A DNA stretch of 64,000 nucleotides from Roseibium limicola (GTDB lineage Bacteria; Pseudomonadota; Alphaproteobacteria; Rhizobiales; Stappiaceae), in assembly GCF_017313085.1 (NCBI RefSeq), contig NZ_JAFLNF010000001.1, positions 248,001 to 312,000 of the forward strand, given 5' to 3'. This document shows positions 53,411 to 61,811 of this stretch, one piece after another. Made by a program: the position numbers and the translations under genes. Below the pieces are notes generated by a model. It was not told the DNA's origin, made no database searches, and saw only the letters and a program-made list of their open reading frames with translations. How positions within the stretch are numbered: the stretch's first letter is position 1; each line of letters begins with the position of its first letter.

Positions 53411-54460
53411 ATGCGATATATGGTGTTGTCCGTTAAGGTTTTTTTGGGACTGGTCACAGCCCTCAGTACTCTCGCAAACGCTCCAGCAACTGCCCAGTTC
53501 AAACTGGAAGGCCACTTCATTGCCTTCGAACCATGCGAAGCCTACCAGTCTAAAAACAAACTGACCAACCCCGGCAATGTCCTCACCATACCTCGCCACG
53601 CATACGACGCCGTGGGCCAGAACAAATCCAATGGCGACTTCTTTCTCGTCAGAATTCCCGGCGCGCCTGTCACTGAGGATCGATGGATCAGCGCGTCCTG
53701 CGGCAAGCATGTCGTCGCCTCGCAATTCAATCCAGCTCAGCCGGAAAGCCCAATCCCGTCTTCCGCTCTCCCCATAACAAATGGCGGAACGGAGTCGACG
53801 CAAAATCTGCTGACGTTGAGCTGGCAACCTGCCTTCTGCGAAACCCGCCCCTCCAAGACAGAATGTTTGGACCTCAACGCTGGCCTACTTCCTGCGGCAA
53901 GCCAACAGCTTTCAATCCACGGTCTCTGGCCGCAGCCGCGCGGCAAGGAGTATTGCGGCGTAAGCTCTCCTGTACGCGCCAGGGATACGCCCGCAACCTG
54001 GCACCAGTTGCCTGCCCCACAACTTGATCTTGATACGGCGGACGAACTGAGCGTGCTTATGCCAGGCACTGCCAGTCATCTGCATCACCACGAGTGGATC
54101 AAGCACGGCACGTGCTACTTCGGTGCGGGTGGCAGCGATGAATACTACGATGACACCCTCTATCTGACGAGCCTTATCAATGGATCAGCCGCCGTCGATC
54201 TGCTGACAGCCAACGTCGGACGCCAACTAACAGCCACCGCCATTCGCAACGCTTTTGATGAAGCCTTTGGGGGAGGTGCAGGGGAGCGGGTCACAATCAA
54301 ATGCACCAACGACGGATCCCGCATCCTTCTGACAGAACTTTGGTTCTACCTGTCCGGCGAGATCGACGAAGAAAGCAGTCTGGGTGACTTACTACGCGCA
54401 GCCCCCACGGCACCTGCCGGATGCCTGGATGTTCTGATCGACCCCGCCGGCTTGCAATAG
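53411..54460 (+). CDS. Secreted ribonuclease T2 family protein (copy 2)
   Basis: A 349-residue paralogue of the preceding gene with the same layout. It has a signal peptide (VKVFLGLVTALSTLANAPA), the same N-terminal domain (FKLEGHFIAFEPCEAYQSKN to RWISASCG), and an RNase T2 domain with CAS I LSIHGLWPQPRGKEYCG near 167 and CAS II HHEWIKHGTCYFG near 226, all catalytic residues intact. The two proteins are similar along their whole length yet well diverged, so the duplication is old. ATG 53411 has GGAAGG upstream. A 127-base gap separates the copies; whether they share a promoter is unclear. Confidence 0.92.
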   Translation: MRYMVLSVKVFLGLVTALSTLANAPATAQFKLEGHFIAFEPCEAYQSKNKLTNPGNVLTIPRHAYDAVGQNKSNGDFFLVRIPGAPVTEDRWISASCGKHVVASQFNPAQPESPIPSSALPITNGGTESTQNLLTLSWQPAFCETRPSKTECLDLNAGLLPAASQQLSIHGLWPQPRGKEYCGVSSPVRARDTPATWHQLPAPQLDLDTADELSVLMPGTASHLHHHEWIKHGTCYFGAGGSDEYYDDTLYLTSLINGSAAVDLLTANVGRQLTATAIRNAFDEAFGGGAGERVTIKCTNDGSRILLTELWFYLSGEIDEESSLGDLLRAAPTAPAGCLDVLIDPAGLQ

Positions 54461-54505
54461 CCCCAGGATCGGCATTTTCACGTAACGATTACACTGATTT
54501 ATCTC

Positions 54506-54533
54506 TTGTGATCCACAACGAGCAGGCTATCCT
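54506..54533 (+). promoter_or_regulatory. Possible promoter of the MscS gene
   Basis: TTGTGA at 54506-54511 and TATCCT at 54528-54533 with a 16-base spacer, about 85 bases before the MscS ATG. A weak match. Confidence 0.3.
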
Positions 54534-54617
54534 TTCGAAGAGTTTAACGAAACTCTGCCGCCGCCCTCCCAAGAACCTGATCAAGCTGGCAGAGACCGAA
54601 CATCTGAAGGATTTTCC

Positions 54618-55430
54618 ATGGACACAATGGATAGCGCAGTCGCGCAAGTCACCGTCTATTTGCCCTTGATCATCAGCGCCGTGAAAGCTGTCGTCGTTCT
54701 GGCCGTCGGCTGGATTCTGGCAGGCTTTGTCAGTCGCTTGATCAAGTCACGCGTCAATGCCAGCCCGAGGATCGACGATACGCTCGGGTCCTTTGCGTCT
54801 TCGGTCGCGAAGTATCTCATTCTCGTAATCACTGTCATTGCGGTGCTGCAGCTATTTGGTATCCAGGCAACGTCCCTCGTTGCCATTCTCGGTGCTGCGT
54901 CTCTGGCCATAGGTCTGGCGCTCCAGGGCACCCTCGGCGATCTCGCTGCCGGCGTCATGCTAATCCTGTTTCGGCCTTACAAGGTTGGTCAGTTTGTCGA
55001 TATCGGCGGCACCACGGGCACGGTAAAGGACATCAACCTGTTCATGACCGAGCTTGCGACTGCAGACAACGTCCAGATCCTGATGCCAAACGGCAAGGCC
55101 TGGGGGTCGGTGATCACCAACTATGCTGTCCACCCGACCCGCCGCTGCGATCTCGTCTTCGGTATCGATTACAGCGATAACATCAACGAGGCTATGGAGA
55201 TCATCCGCAAGCTTGCCGCAGAAGACGAGCGCGTCCATGACGACCCCGCTCCGTGGATCGGCGTCACCAATCTGGGTGACAGCTCGGTCGACATCTCGGT
55301 GCGCCTGTGGTGTGCCTCCGGCGATCTCTGGGGCCTGAAGACGGACATGATCAAAAAAGTGAAGGAAGCTTTCGACGCCGGTGGCGTTTCTATTCCCTTC
55401 CCGCACATGGTGCAGGTCCCCTCCAGCTGA
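54618..55430 (+). CDS. Small-conductance mechanosensitive ion channel (MscS)
   Basis: A tension-gated channel that relieves osmotic downshock. The 270-residue protein has three membrane segments: the first at about 12-35 and the second at about 58-80. The pore helix is LGAASLAIGLALQGTLGDLA followed by AGVMLILFRPYKVGQFVDIG. The cytoplasmic beta and alpha-beta domains (MPNGKAWGSVITNYAVHPTR; DISVRLWCASGDLWGLKTDM) complete the vestibule. It is of the short MscS type, like E. coli MscS (286 residues). A terminator follows. Confidence 0.95.
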   Translation: MDTMDSAVAQVTVYLPLIISAVKAVVVLAVGWILAGFVSRLIKSRVNASPRIDDTLGSFASSVAKYLILVITVIAVLQLFGIQATSLVAILGAASLAIGLALQGTLGDLAAGVMLILFRPYKVGQFVDIGGTTGTVKDINLFMTELATADNVQILMPNGKAWGSVITNYAVHPTRRCDLVFGIDYSDNINEAMEIIRKLAAEDERVHDDPAPWIGVTNLGDSSVDISVRLWCASGDLWGLKTDMIKKVKEAFDAGGVSIPFPHMVQVPSS

Positions 55431-55464
55431 GGCGGGTCACCTTGCCATCGCATACAATGTTGTC

Positions 55465-55488
55465 AGAGCCGCCTTCGGGCGGCTCTTT
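55465..55488 (+). terminator. Intrinsic terminator after the MscS gene
   Basis: A perfect 9-base stem (AGAGCCGCC / GGCGGCTCT) with a stable TTCG tetraloop, followed by TTGCG. Short T run, strong stem. Confidence 0.85.
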
Positions 55489-55578
55489 GCGTATCAGACC
55501 CCAAGCGATGCTTGACCTTGTCCCTTCCATCCGGCACATAGCGGCAAAGAAAAGCCCTCGAACCGAAAGCGATTACCC

Positions 55579-56679
55579 ATGGGTTTCCAGTGCGGCATCG
55601 TTGGACTACCGAATGTCGGCAAGTCCACGCTCTTCAACGCGCTCACCAAGACCGCGGCTGCTCAGGCGGCAAACTATCCTTTCTGCACCATTGAACCGAA
55701 CACCGGCGAAGTGGGCGTTCCGGATTCCCGCATGAACGCCATCGCCAAGATTGCAGGCTCCAAGGAAATCATTCCGACCCGTATCACCTTCGTTGATATT
55801 GCCGGGCTGGTTCGTGGTGCGTCGAAGGGCGAAGGGCTGGGCAACCAGTTTCTTGCTAATATCCGTGAAGTAGACGCGATTGCCCATGTGCTGCGCTGCT
55901 TCGAAGATGACGACATCACCCACGTCGAGGGTTCCATCGACCCTCTGGCCGATGCAGAAACCGTCGAGACCGAGCTGATGGTCGCCGACATGGAAAGCCT
56001 TGAGCGTCGCATTGCGCCGCTGAAGAAAAAAGCCAGCTCCGGTGACAAGGAAGCCAAGGCCACAGTGCCGATCATGGAAGCCGCTCTTGAGCTGCTGCAG
56101 GATGGCAAGCCGGTTCGCACCATGAAGCTGAGCGATCCGGACGAGCGCAAGATCCTCAACGGCCTCAACCTGCTGACATCCAAGCCAGTGCTCTATGTCT
56201 GCAACGTTGAAGAAGCGTCTGCCGACAAGGGCAACGCGCTTTCAGACAAGGTCAAGGCACGGGCTGAGGAAGAAGGCGCAGTTGCCGTCGTGATTTCTGC
56301 AGCGATTGAAGCCGAAGTCTCACAGCTCGATCAGGCAGAGCAGGAAGAGTTCCTGGAAACTCTCGGCTTGGAAGAACCCGGCCTGGACCGTCTGATCCGC
56401 GCAGGTTACGAGCTGCTGGGCCTGATCACCTACTTCACGGCGGGCCCGAAGGAAACCAGAGCCTGGACCATCACCGATGGCACGAAGGCACCTGGCGCTG
56501 CCGGCGTGATCCATACCGACTTCGAACGCGGCTTCATCCGCGCTCAGACCATTGCCTATGACGACTACGTCACTCTGGGCGGTGAAGGCCCGGCGAAGGA
56601 AGCTGGCAAGGCACGCGACGAAGGCAAGGAATATGTGGTGAAGGACGGCGATGTCCTGCTGTTCAAGTTCAACACCTAA
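55579..56679 (+). CDS. ychF: Redox-regulated ATPase YchF (OLA1-type Obg family)
   Basis: A ribosome-associated P-loop ATPase. The 366-residue protein has the G1 loop GIVGLPNVGKSTLFNALTK, G3 DIAGLVRGASKGEGLGNQFL, the ATP-selecting G4 variant (YVCNVEE, in place of NKxD), a coiled-coil arm and the C-terminal TGS domain (LGLITYFTAGPKETRAWTIT; HTDFERGFIRAQTIAYDDYV). In this group ychF usually follows pth closely; here the RNase T2 pair and the MscS gene lie between. Confidence 0.97.
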   Translation: MGFQCGIVGLPNVGKSTLFNALTKTAAAQAANYPFCTIEPNTGEVGVPDSRMNAIAKIAGSKEIIPTRITFVDIAGLVRGASKGEGLGNQFLANIREVDAIAHVLRCFEDDDITHVEGSIDPLADAETVETELMVADMESLERRIAPLKKKASSGDKEAKATVPIMEAALELLQDGKPVRTMKLSDPDERKILNGLNLLTSKPVLYVCNVEEASADKGNALSDKVKARAEEEGAVAVVISAAIEAEVSQLDQAEQEEFLETLGLEEPGLDRLIRAGYELLGLITYFTAGPKETRAWTITDGTKAPGAAGVIHTDFERGFIRAQTIAYDDYVTLGGEGPAKEAGKARDEGKEYVVKDGDVLLFKFNT

Positions 56680-56704
56680 GCTCTGCCAAAGCCTCAATAT
56701 TTTT

Positions 56705-56741
56705 AAAACCGGCCGGGATACATCCCGGCCGGTTTTCTTTT
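56705..56741. terminator. Bidirectional intrinsic terminator (ychF / ABC permease)
   Basis: A perfect stem of more than 14 bases (AAAACCGGCCGGGAT / ATCCCGGCCGGTTTT, around AC) with A and T flanks, between two convergent genes. Confidence 0.95.
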
Positions 56742-56744
56742 GGC

Positions 56745-57497
56745 TCAGCGGCTGGCCGCGTAATAGGCGACCCTGCGTTCCATGTAGGCAAGGATCTCTG
56801 ACACCGAGAAAGCCAAGGCAAAGAGCACGATCAGCACAGCCCAGAAATGTGACATCAGGAAGTTGCTCGCATAAAGCTCGAACAGTGCTCCGAAGCCGAC
56901 AATCGAGATTAGAAGCTGACCGATGATCACGCCTTTCACCGCGCGGATGATCCCGATCCGAACCCCACCAAGGATCTCCGGCAACGCTGCCCAGAAATAG
57001 ATCTTGTAGAAGGCAGCCAACGGCTTTGCGCCATAGCTATGCGCCATTTCCACCAGGGACCGGTTGATCTGCAGCACGCCTGCGCGTGTGTTCAGGATGA
57101 TGATCCAGATCGCGAACAGTGTGGTCGTGATGATGATCGACTTCATGCCGAAGCCGAACAGCACCATGAGCACGGGCACCAGCGCCGTCAGAGGCGCGCT
57201 GAGGAACATGTTGACCCAAGGCAACAGCAACTCGTCCGTTAGCCTGTTCTTGCCCATCAGGATGCCGACAGGAATGCCGATCACCACCGCAAAGAACACC
57301 CCCATAGCAAAGGCATAGGCCGTTTCCGACAAGGCCTTGAGAAAGGAACTGGTGCCAATGACGCCTGTAAGCGTGACCACCACCTCGCTCAGCGGCGGGA
57401 TGAAGAAGGTCAGGTCGAGCTGCCCGACGATCTCCCACAACAGCGCCCACAGAATGAGCGAGGACATGGCTGGCAGGCGAATACCAAAGACTGTCAT
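56745..57497 (-). CDS. ABC transporter permease (SsuC/TauC-like), second permease
   Basis: An inner-membrane subunit of an importer, 250 residues with about six membrane segments. The cytoplasmic EAA loop that docks the ATPase reads MAHSYGAKPLAAFYKIYFWA followed by ALPEILGGVRIGIIRAVKG. The type matches permeases for nitrate, sulfonate, taurine or pyrimidine-precursor uptake. It is the last gene of the four-gene operon and differs from the other permease at 58294, so the membrane part is probably a heterodimer. It begins nine bases after the ATPase stop. Confidence 0.9.
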   Translation of the reverse strand: MTVFGIRLPAMSSLILWALLWEIVGQLDLTFFIPPLSEVVVTLTGVIGTSSFLKALSETAYAFAMGVFFAVVIGIPVGILMGKNRLTDELLLPWVNMFLSAPLTALVPVLMVLFGFGMKSIIITTTLFAIWIIILNTRAGVLQINRSLVEMAHSYGAKPLAAFYKIYFWAALPEILGGVRIGIIRAVKGVIIGQLLISIVGFGALFELYASNFLMSHFWAVLIVLFALAFSVSEILAYMERRVAYYAASR

Positions 57498-57506
57498 GCT
57501 ACCCTC

Positions 57507-58319
57507 CTATTCCACGTAGGAGCGCAAGGACGCCCAAATGCGATCAACGATATCCAGATACTCCGGATTACGGCGAATGGTGTCTGCATCCATTGACCTG
57601 AACCCGGTCGGGCGGATGATCTCCGACACCCGGCTCGGGCGCGGCAGCAGAATGGCAATCTGGTCGGAGACATAGACCGCTTCTTCGATCGAATGGGTGA
57701 CGAAGATGAACGTCTTGTTCTCATTCTGAACCAGACGCAGCAGGTCCTCCTGGAACTTGCGCCGGGTCTGCTCGTCGACTGCCGAAAACGGCTCATCCAT
57801 CAACAAGACATCCGCATCAACGGAGAGCGCCCTTGCCAGACCGACACGCTGACGCATGCCGCCGGACAGCTCATGCGGATAGCTTTTCTCGAAGCCTTTC
57901 AGGCCCACATCCGCAATATATTTCTCTGCAATGGCTTCGCGTTCCGACTTGGCAACACCGCGCAATTCCAACCCGAAGGCCACATTACGAATGACGTTGG
58001 CCCAAGGCATCAGTGCAAAGTCCTGAAACACAAACGCCCGGTCAGGACCCGGCGCGTTCACCGGCTTGCCGTTGACCTCGATCTCACCGGACGTCGGCTG
58101 CAGCAGCCCCCCGATGATCTTGAGCAATGTCGTCTTGCCACAGCCAGACGGCCCCAGCAGCGAAGTGAGCTGTCCTCGCGGAAACTCAAGAGACATGTTC
58201 TTGAGAGCTTCTACCTTGCCATAGTTCTTCGAAACGTTACGTGCGACCACCGCATTCTCGGTGCCGGACACGTCCAGCTGCATCACAGCTTCCTTAATCT
58301 GAGGCATAACCACGGACAT
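57507..58319 (-). CDS. ABC transporter ATP-binding protein (SsuB/TauB-like)
   Basis: A 270-residue ATPase. Walker A is LLGPSGCGKTTLLKIIGGLL, the Q loop DRAFVFQDFALMPWANVIRN, the signature LSGGMRQRVGLARAL, Walker B VLLMDEPFSAVD and the switch His in FIFVTHSIEEAVYVSD. The first 25 residues (MSVVMPQIKEAVMQLDVSG) are an extension before the ATPase core. The ATG at 58319 has AAGGAA upstream and overlaps the end of the upstream permease gene by 26 bases, so the two are translationally coupled. Confidence 0.93.
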   Translation of the reverse strand: MSVVMPQIKEAVMQLDVSGTENAVVARNVSKNYGKVEALKNMSLEFPRGQLTSLLGPSGCGKTTLLKIIGGLLQPTSGEIEVNGKPVNAPGPDRAFVFQDFALMPWANVIRNVAFGLELRGVAKSEREAIAEKYIADVGLKGFEKSYPHELSGGMRQRVGLARALSVDADVLLMDEPFSAVDEQTRRKFQEDLLRLVQNENKTFIFVTHSIEEAVYVSDQIAILLPRPSRVSEIIRPTGFRSMDADTIRRNPEYLDIVDRIWASLRSYVE

Positions 58320-59055
58320 TTCCTTCAAACAGATAAACCTCGATCCGTTCCAGCAGATTGAGGAACAGGACAGCGAGCATGATGATGGAGAAGATTGCCG
58401 CATACATCGCCGGATAGTCGGCAATCGAACGGCTGTAGGTGATGATGTCGCCCACCCCGGTTGGGGTAATCTTGAGCTCGGCCAGAATGGCCCCGATGAA
58501 GCCGGCAGAGACCCCAAGCCGAAGACCTGAGAAGATGACGGGCGAGGCCGACGGCAAGATGATCTTCGTAATGATATCCATGTCCGACCCCAGGTAGGAC
58601 TTGCCCATCTCTTTGATCGACGCTGGTGTATTGCGCACAGCCCCCGCAGTGTTCAGCACGATCACCGGCATGGCCATGATGCAGACGACGAAAACCTTGG
58701 ACGTGAGGCCAATGCCATAGGCCATCACCAGGATCGGGATCAGAGCCGCAAGCGGCGCGGCCTGCATCACGATGAAGATCGGCGAAAACAGCCAGTCGAA
58801 CTTTTCGCTCAGCCCGATCCACAGACCGATGCCAATGCCGAAAATGGAAGAGATGAGGATCCCCACAACGAGCGGCTTGAGTGTCTCTCCGTAGGCCACA
58901 AGGAGCGTGCCGTCGAAGGCCATGCGCACCAACGCCACCATGGAATCTATAAAAGTCGGGAATGCATAGCTGACCGGGATGCGTCCGGCGATTTCCCAGG
59001 CGCCGAATACGATGATCGCGGACAGGATCTTGAGTTGCAGCGAACGGCTGACCAT
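58294..59055 (-). CDS. ABC transporter permease (SsuC/TauC-like), first permease
   Basis: A 253-residue inner-membrane subunit with about six membrane segments. The EAA loop reads EMGKSYLGSDMDIITKIILP followed by SASPVIFSGLRLGVSAGFIG. It shares family with the permease at 56745 but is clearly different in sequence. ATG 59055 has GGAGGG upstream. It lies 61 bases after the substrate-binding protein gene. The ATPase start overlaps its end. Confidence 0.9.
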   Translation of the reverse strand: MVSRSLQLKILSAIIVFGAWEIAGRIPVSYAFPTFIDSMVALVRMAFDGTLLVAYGETLKPLVVGILISSIFGIGIGLWIGLSEKFDWLFSPIFIVMQAAPLAALIPILVMAYGIGLTSKVFVVCIMAMPVIVLNTAGAVRNTPASIKEMGKSYLGSDMDIITKIILPSASPVIFSGLRLGVSAGFIGAILAELKITPTGVGDIITYSRSIADYPAMYAAIFSIIMLAVLFLNLLERIEVYLFEGNVRGYASD

Positions 59056-59116
59056 TGTGTTTCTATCCCTCCAGAACCGAATGCGGCCGGGGGCAACGCG
59101 CCCCCGGCGGTGAGGT

Positions 59117-60088
59117 TTACTGGGCCGCTGCGTCAAGCGGCGCGAGGTACCAGAAATCTTCGATATTCAAGGAAGCGGGATCGCCCTCCAGCTGTCCGGC
59201 TTGTGAATACCATTCCATGTCAGCCTGAGCTGCCTTGCGCCCACCACCATTGGGGTCATAGAGACCACCAGCGACAGCATCGGCATAGAAGGCATCCAGA
59301 TCTCCGAGGATTTCAGGCGGTAGCTGGCCAATCGGCCCTTCAGGGTCGACCTCCTTGGCAATGATCGTCGGATCCTCGCTCATGTCCCGCCAGACGCTGG
59401 ACAGCGCATCTACGAAGATCTGAACTTCCTTCTCGTTCTCCTGGATCCAGTTGAGATTGGCGAACAGCGCCTCGTCGCTCGCATCGACTTCGAACATCGG
59501 CAGAACATTGAAACGGTCGCCCGCCTGCTTCATCAGCTTGTTCTTGTTCGACAGATCGACAATCGTGGCGTCCGTCTGGCCAGCCATCAGGGCAACGATC
59601 CGGTTCGACGATCCCGGCACATAAGAGCGGTCGCCGAAAGTGATGCCGACCTTGTCCTCGATGACGTTGGCAATGGAATCCGTTCCGCCGCCACGTGAGT
59701 GCAGCATGATCGGTTCTCCATTCAGGTCCTCAAGTGCCTCGTACTTCTTGGAAGTGACCGGAAAGAACTTCAATTTGGAAAGCTGGAAGATGATGCGCAG
59801 CGGTGCCTTGGAGCGCTGCATGGCCGCATAGGGCGTGCCGAAACCGATATCCATCTGACCGCTTAACACGGCCTGGATTGCCAGTTCTTCATCGGAAAAG
59901 GCTGTCCATTCGTAGTCCAGACCCTGCTCCTTGGCTCGGTCCAGAGCTACGAAGAAGGCCGCCATTTCAGCAGATGGCGTTTCAGCAAGTGCAATATTAA
60001 TCTTCGCGGCCTGCGAGGCCGTCCCCAGGCCGCAGGCAAGCGTAAGGGTTCCCAGCGCAAGGCCGAGTCGTTTAAGCAAGCTCGTCAT
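59117..60088 (-). CDS. ABC transporter substrate-binding protein (NMT1/SsuA-like)
   Basis: The periplasmic receptor of the importer. The 323-residue precursor has a signal peptide (LGLALGTLTLACGLGTASQA) and the NMT1/SsuA fold: INIALAETPSAEMAAFFVAL, LSGQMDIGFGTPYAAMQRSK, GEPIMLHSRGGGTDSIANVI and MAGQTDATIVDLSNKNKLMK. The HSRGGGTDS loop is the likely ligand site, where nitrate, sulfonate and pyrimidine-precursor binders also contact ligand. The substrate is unknown; the divergent fumarylacetoacetase-family gene suggests a carboxylic acid. ATG 60088 follows GGGAGGAAACT. Confidence 0.9.
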   Translation of the reverse strand: MTSLLKRLGLALGTLTLACGLGTASQAAKINIALAETPSAEMAAFFVALDRAKEQGLDYEWTAFSDEELAIQAVLSGQMDIGFGTPYAAMQRSKAPLRIIFQLSKLKFFPVTSKKYEALEDLNGEPIMLHSRGGGTDSIANVIEDKVGITFGDRSYVPGSSNRIVALMAGQTDATIVDLSNKNKLMKQAGDRFNVLPMFEVDASDEALFANLNWIQENEKEVQIFVDALSSVWRDMSEDPTIIAKEVDPEGPIGQLPPEILGDLDAFYADAVAGGLYDPNGGGRKAAQADMEWYSQAGQLEGDPASLNIEDFWYLAPLDAAAQ

Positions 60089-60183
60089 AGTTTCCTCCCA
60101 TGTTGCGGGTGCAGCCACCCGCGGGCTTTCAGAAAGGCCTCGGCTTTTCGCTCTTTCGGCTCTTTCCAAAACTGGTCGGGAAG

Positions 60184-60873
60184 TCAGTCCTCCCCGAAAA
60201 GCCGCGCAGACACCGAGCCGATGTGGCGGCGCATGGCGTCATAGGCAGCTTTTGAATTGTGAGCCTCAATCGCCTCTGCAATTGCGATATGTTCGGCAAA
60301 ACTCGTGTGATCACGCGCAGGACGGACCGAAGACCTAACGACATTCGAAATGGCGACGGCCCGACGTACCCGGTTCAGTTGATCAAACAAGGACAGCAGC
60401 AGAATATTATCGGCGGCTTCGGCAATGGCCCTGTGAAACAGATCATCCTGAGTTTCATAGTCCTCCCAGGTTTCCGCTGCTTCAGAGCGCTCCATCGCCG
60501 TGCGAATACGAATGATTGCTTCGCGAGACGCGTTGAAGGCCGCCTCGCCCGCAAGAGCCGGCTCAATCGAAAGTCGTGCGCGGATCATCTTGACCGGCGA
60601 CACCTGCTGCGCGAGACCGGAAAAGCTGTCAGGCCCTTCCGCACCAGCCTGAGAAGCGACAAACGTCCCCTTTCCTACATGGCGCCAGATCGCCCCTTCC
60701 CGCTCCAGACTATCGAGTGCCTTTCGCAGGGTTGTCCGCGTCATGCCAAGGTCGACAATCAGCTCCCGTTCCGCAGGCAAGCGATCGCCCGGCTTGAAGC
60801 TTCTTTCGACAATAAAGTCCCTGAGCGCGGTGATCGCTTCTTCTCGATCTGACTGTTCCGGTCGGGTTAGCAC
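60184..60873 (-). CDS. GntR family regulator, FadR subfamily (FCD domain)
   Basis: A 229-residue repressor type. The N-terminal winged helix reads ITALRDFIVERSFKPGDRLP, AERELIVDLGMTRTTLRKAL and DSLEREGAIWRHVGKGTFVA. The C-terminal FCD ligand domain shows metal-type ligands in YETQDDLFHRAIAEAADN (Asp, His) and in RDHTSFAEHIAIAEAIEAHN. Such regulators typically sense the organic acid degraded by the neighbouring genes. I chose GTG 60873, eight bases after GAGGA, over a TTG two codons upstream. It precedes the importer operon in the same direction. Confidence 0.9.
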   Translation of the reverse strand: MLTRPEQSDREEAITALRDFIVERSFKPGDRLPAERELIVDLGMTRTTLRKALDSLEREGAIWRHVGKGTFVASQAGAEGPDSFSGLAQQVSPVKMIRARLSIEPALAGEAAFNASREAIIRIRTAMERSEAAETWEDYETQDDLFHRAIAEAADNILLLSLFDQLNRVRRAVAISNVVRSSVRPARDHTSFAEHIAIAEAIEAHNSKAAYDAMRRHIGSVSARLFGED

Positions 60874-60887
60874 AAGCAATTTCCTCT

Positions 60888-60901
60888 ATTGGTTGACCAA
60901 T
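60888..60901. promoter_or_regulatory. GntR/FadR-type operator
   Basis: The perfect palindrome ATTGGT-TG-ACCAAT contains TGGTTGACCA, matching the general TGGTnnACCA pattern of FadR-subfamily sites. It lies 15 bases upstream of the regulator gene start, in the divergent promoter region, and is the natural site for autoregulation. Confidence 0.75.
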
Positions 60902-60969
60902 GTTAGGCATATGAGTCGATCAATTGCAAATAATAATCAGAAAATGGCAAAATCTGCTCATTTTAAAAA

Positions 60970-60992
60970 ATTGGTTGCGATTGGTTTATAAC
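60970..60992 (+). promoter_or_regulatory. Direct ATTGGTT repeats and -10-like TATAAC upstream of the FAH gene
   Basis: ATTGGTT occurs at 60970-60976 and again at 60980-60986, ten bases apart (one helical turn), and abuts TATAAC at 60987-60992. The same half-site begins the palindrome at 60888. No good -35 hexamer is present, which fits a regulated promoter. Confidence 0.45.
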
Positions 60993-61051
60993 TGACTAGA
61001 GTGCAAGAGCACCTGACAACTCGTATAAAAGGACAGGGGGAGACGTCTGTA

Positions 61052-61732
61052 ATGAACGTAATTGAAAGCCCAAAGATTCCAGAATTGAATGTGATCGACG
61101 AGGGCGGCACCTTCCCGGTCCGTCGTGTCTATTGCATCGGTCGGAACTATGCCGCGCATGCAATTGAAATGGGTCATGACCCGGATCGTGACCCGCCGTT
61201 TTTCTTCCAGAAGAACCCTGACAACCTGGATCAGTCCGGTGAGTTTCCCTATCCGGAAAAATCCGAGGACGTTCATCACGAAGTTGAATTGCTGGTCGCC
61301 TTGAAATCCGGCGGCACCAACATTCCGGTCGAGAGCGCCCTGGACCATGTCTATGGCTACGCCGCATGCCTCGACATGACCCGCCGCGACCTGCAGGGCA
61401 TCGCCAAGAAGATGGGTCGTCCGTGGGAGATCGGCAAAGCCTTTGAACGCTCAGCGCCCACCGGCCCGCTTTTACCAGTCGACAAGATTGGCCATCCGGA
61501 TCACGGTCGCATCGCGCTAAACGTCAACGGCGAGCTGCGTCAGGAAGGCGACATGAACCAGATGATCTGGAAGGTACAGGAGATGATCTCCTATCTCTCG
61601 GATTACTTCGAACTGGCCGCTGGCGACGTCATCCTCTCCGGCACGCCCTCCGGCGTAGGCCCGGTTTCCCGCGGCGACAAGATGGAAGTTCAGATTGACG
61701 GTTTCCCGCCACTTGTCGTCAATGTCACCTGA
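61052..61732 (+). CDS. Fumarylacetoacetate hydrolase family protein (fumarylpyruvate hydrolase-like)
   Basis: A 226-residue metal-dependent C-C hydrolase. It has VYCIGRNYAAHAIEMGHDPD, PPFFFQKNPDNL, the metal Glu pair in HHEVELLVALKSGGTNIP, the Asp ligand in DHVYGYAACLDMTRRDLQG, and SGTPSGVGPVSRGDKMEV. Length and these motifs match fumarylpyruvate hydrolase of the gentisate route and YcgM-like acylpyruvases rather than true fumarylacetoacetase. No ring-cleaving dioxygenase is near. ATG 61052 follows GGGGGAG. It is divergent from the GntR gene and followed by a strong terminator. Confidence 0.9.
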   Translation: MNVIESPKIPELNVIDEGGTFPVRRVYCIGRNYAAHAIEMGHDPDRDPPFFFQKNPDNLDQSGEFPYPEKSEDVHHEVELLVALKSGGTNIPVESALDHVYGYAACLDMTRRDLQGIAKKMGRPWEIGKAFERSAPTGPLLPVDKIGHPDHGRIALNVNGELRQEGDMNQMIWKVQEMISYLSDYFELAAGDVILSGTPSGVGPVSRGDKMEVQIDGFPPLVVNVT

Positions 61733-61752
61733 GTGGCCGACGATCTGAAACC

Positions 61753-61781
61753 AAAGGGGCAGCGAAAACGCTGCCCTTTTT
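61753..61781 (+). terminator. Intrinsic terminator after the FAH-family gene
   Basis: A perfect 8-base stem (GGGCAGCG / CGCTGCCC) with an AAAA loop, preceded by AAAG and followed by five T. It also faces the end of the leftward PilZ gene. Confidence 0.93.
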
Positions 61782-61811
61782 GTTACGATCCTGCGCGTCG
61801 GGCAATTGCCT

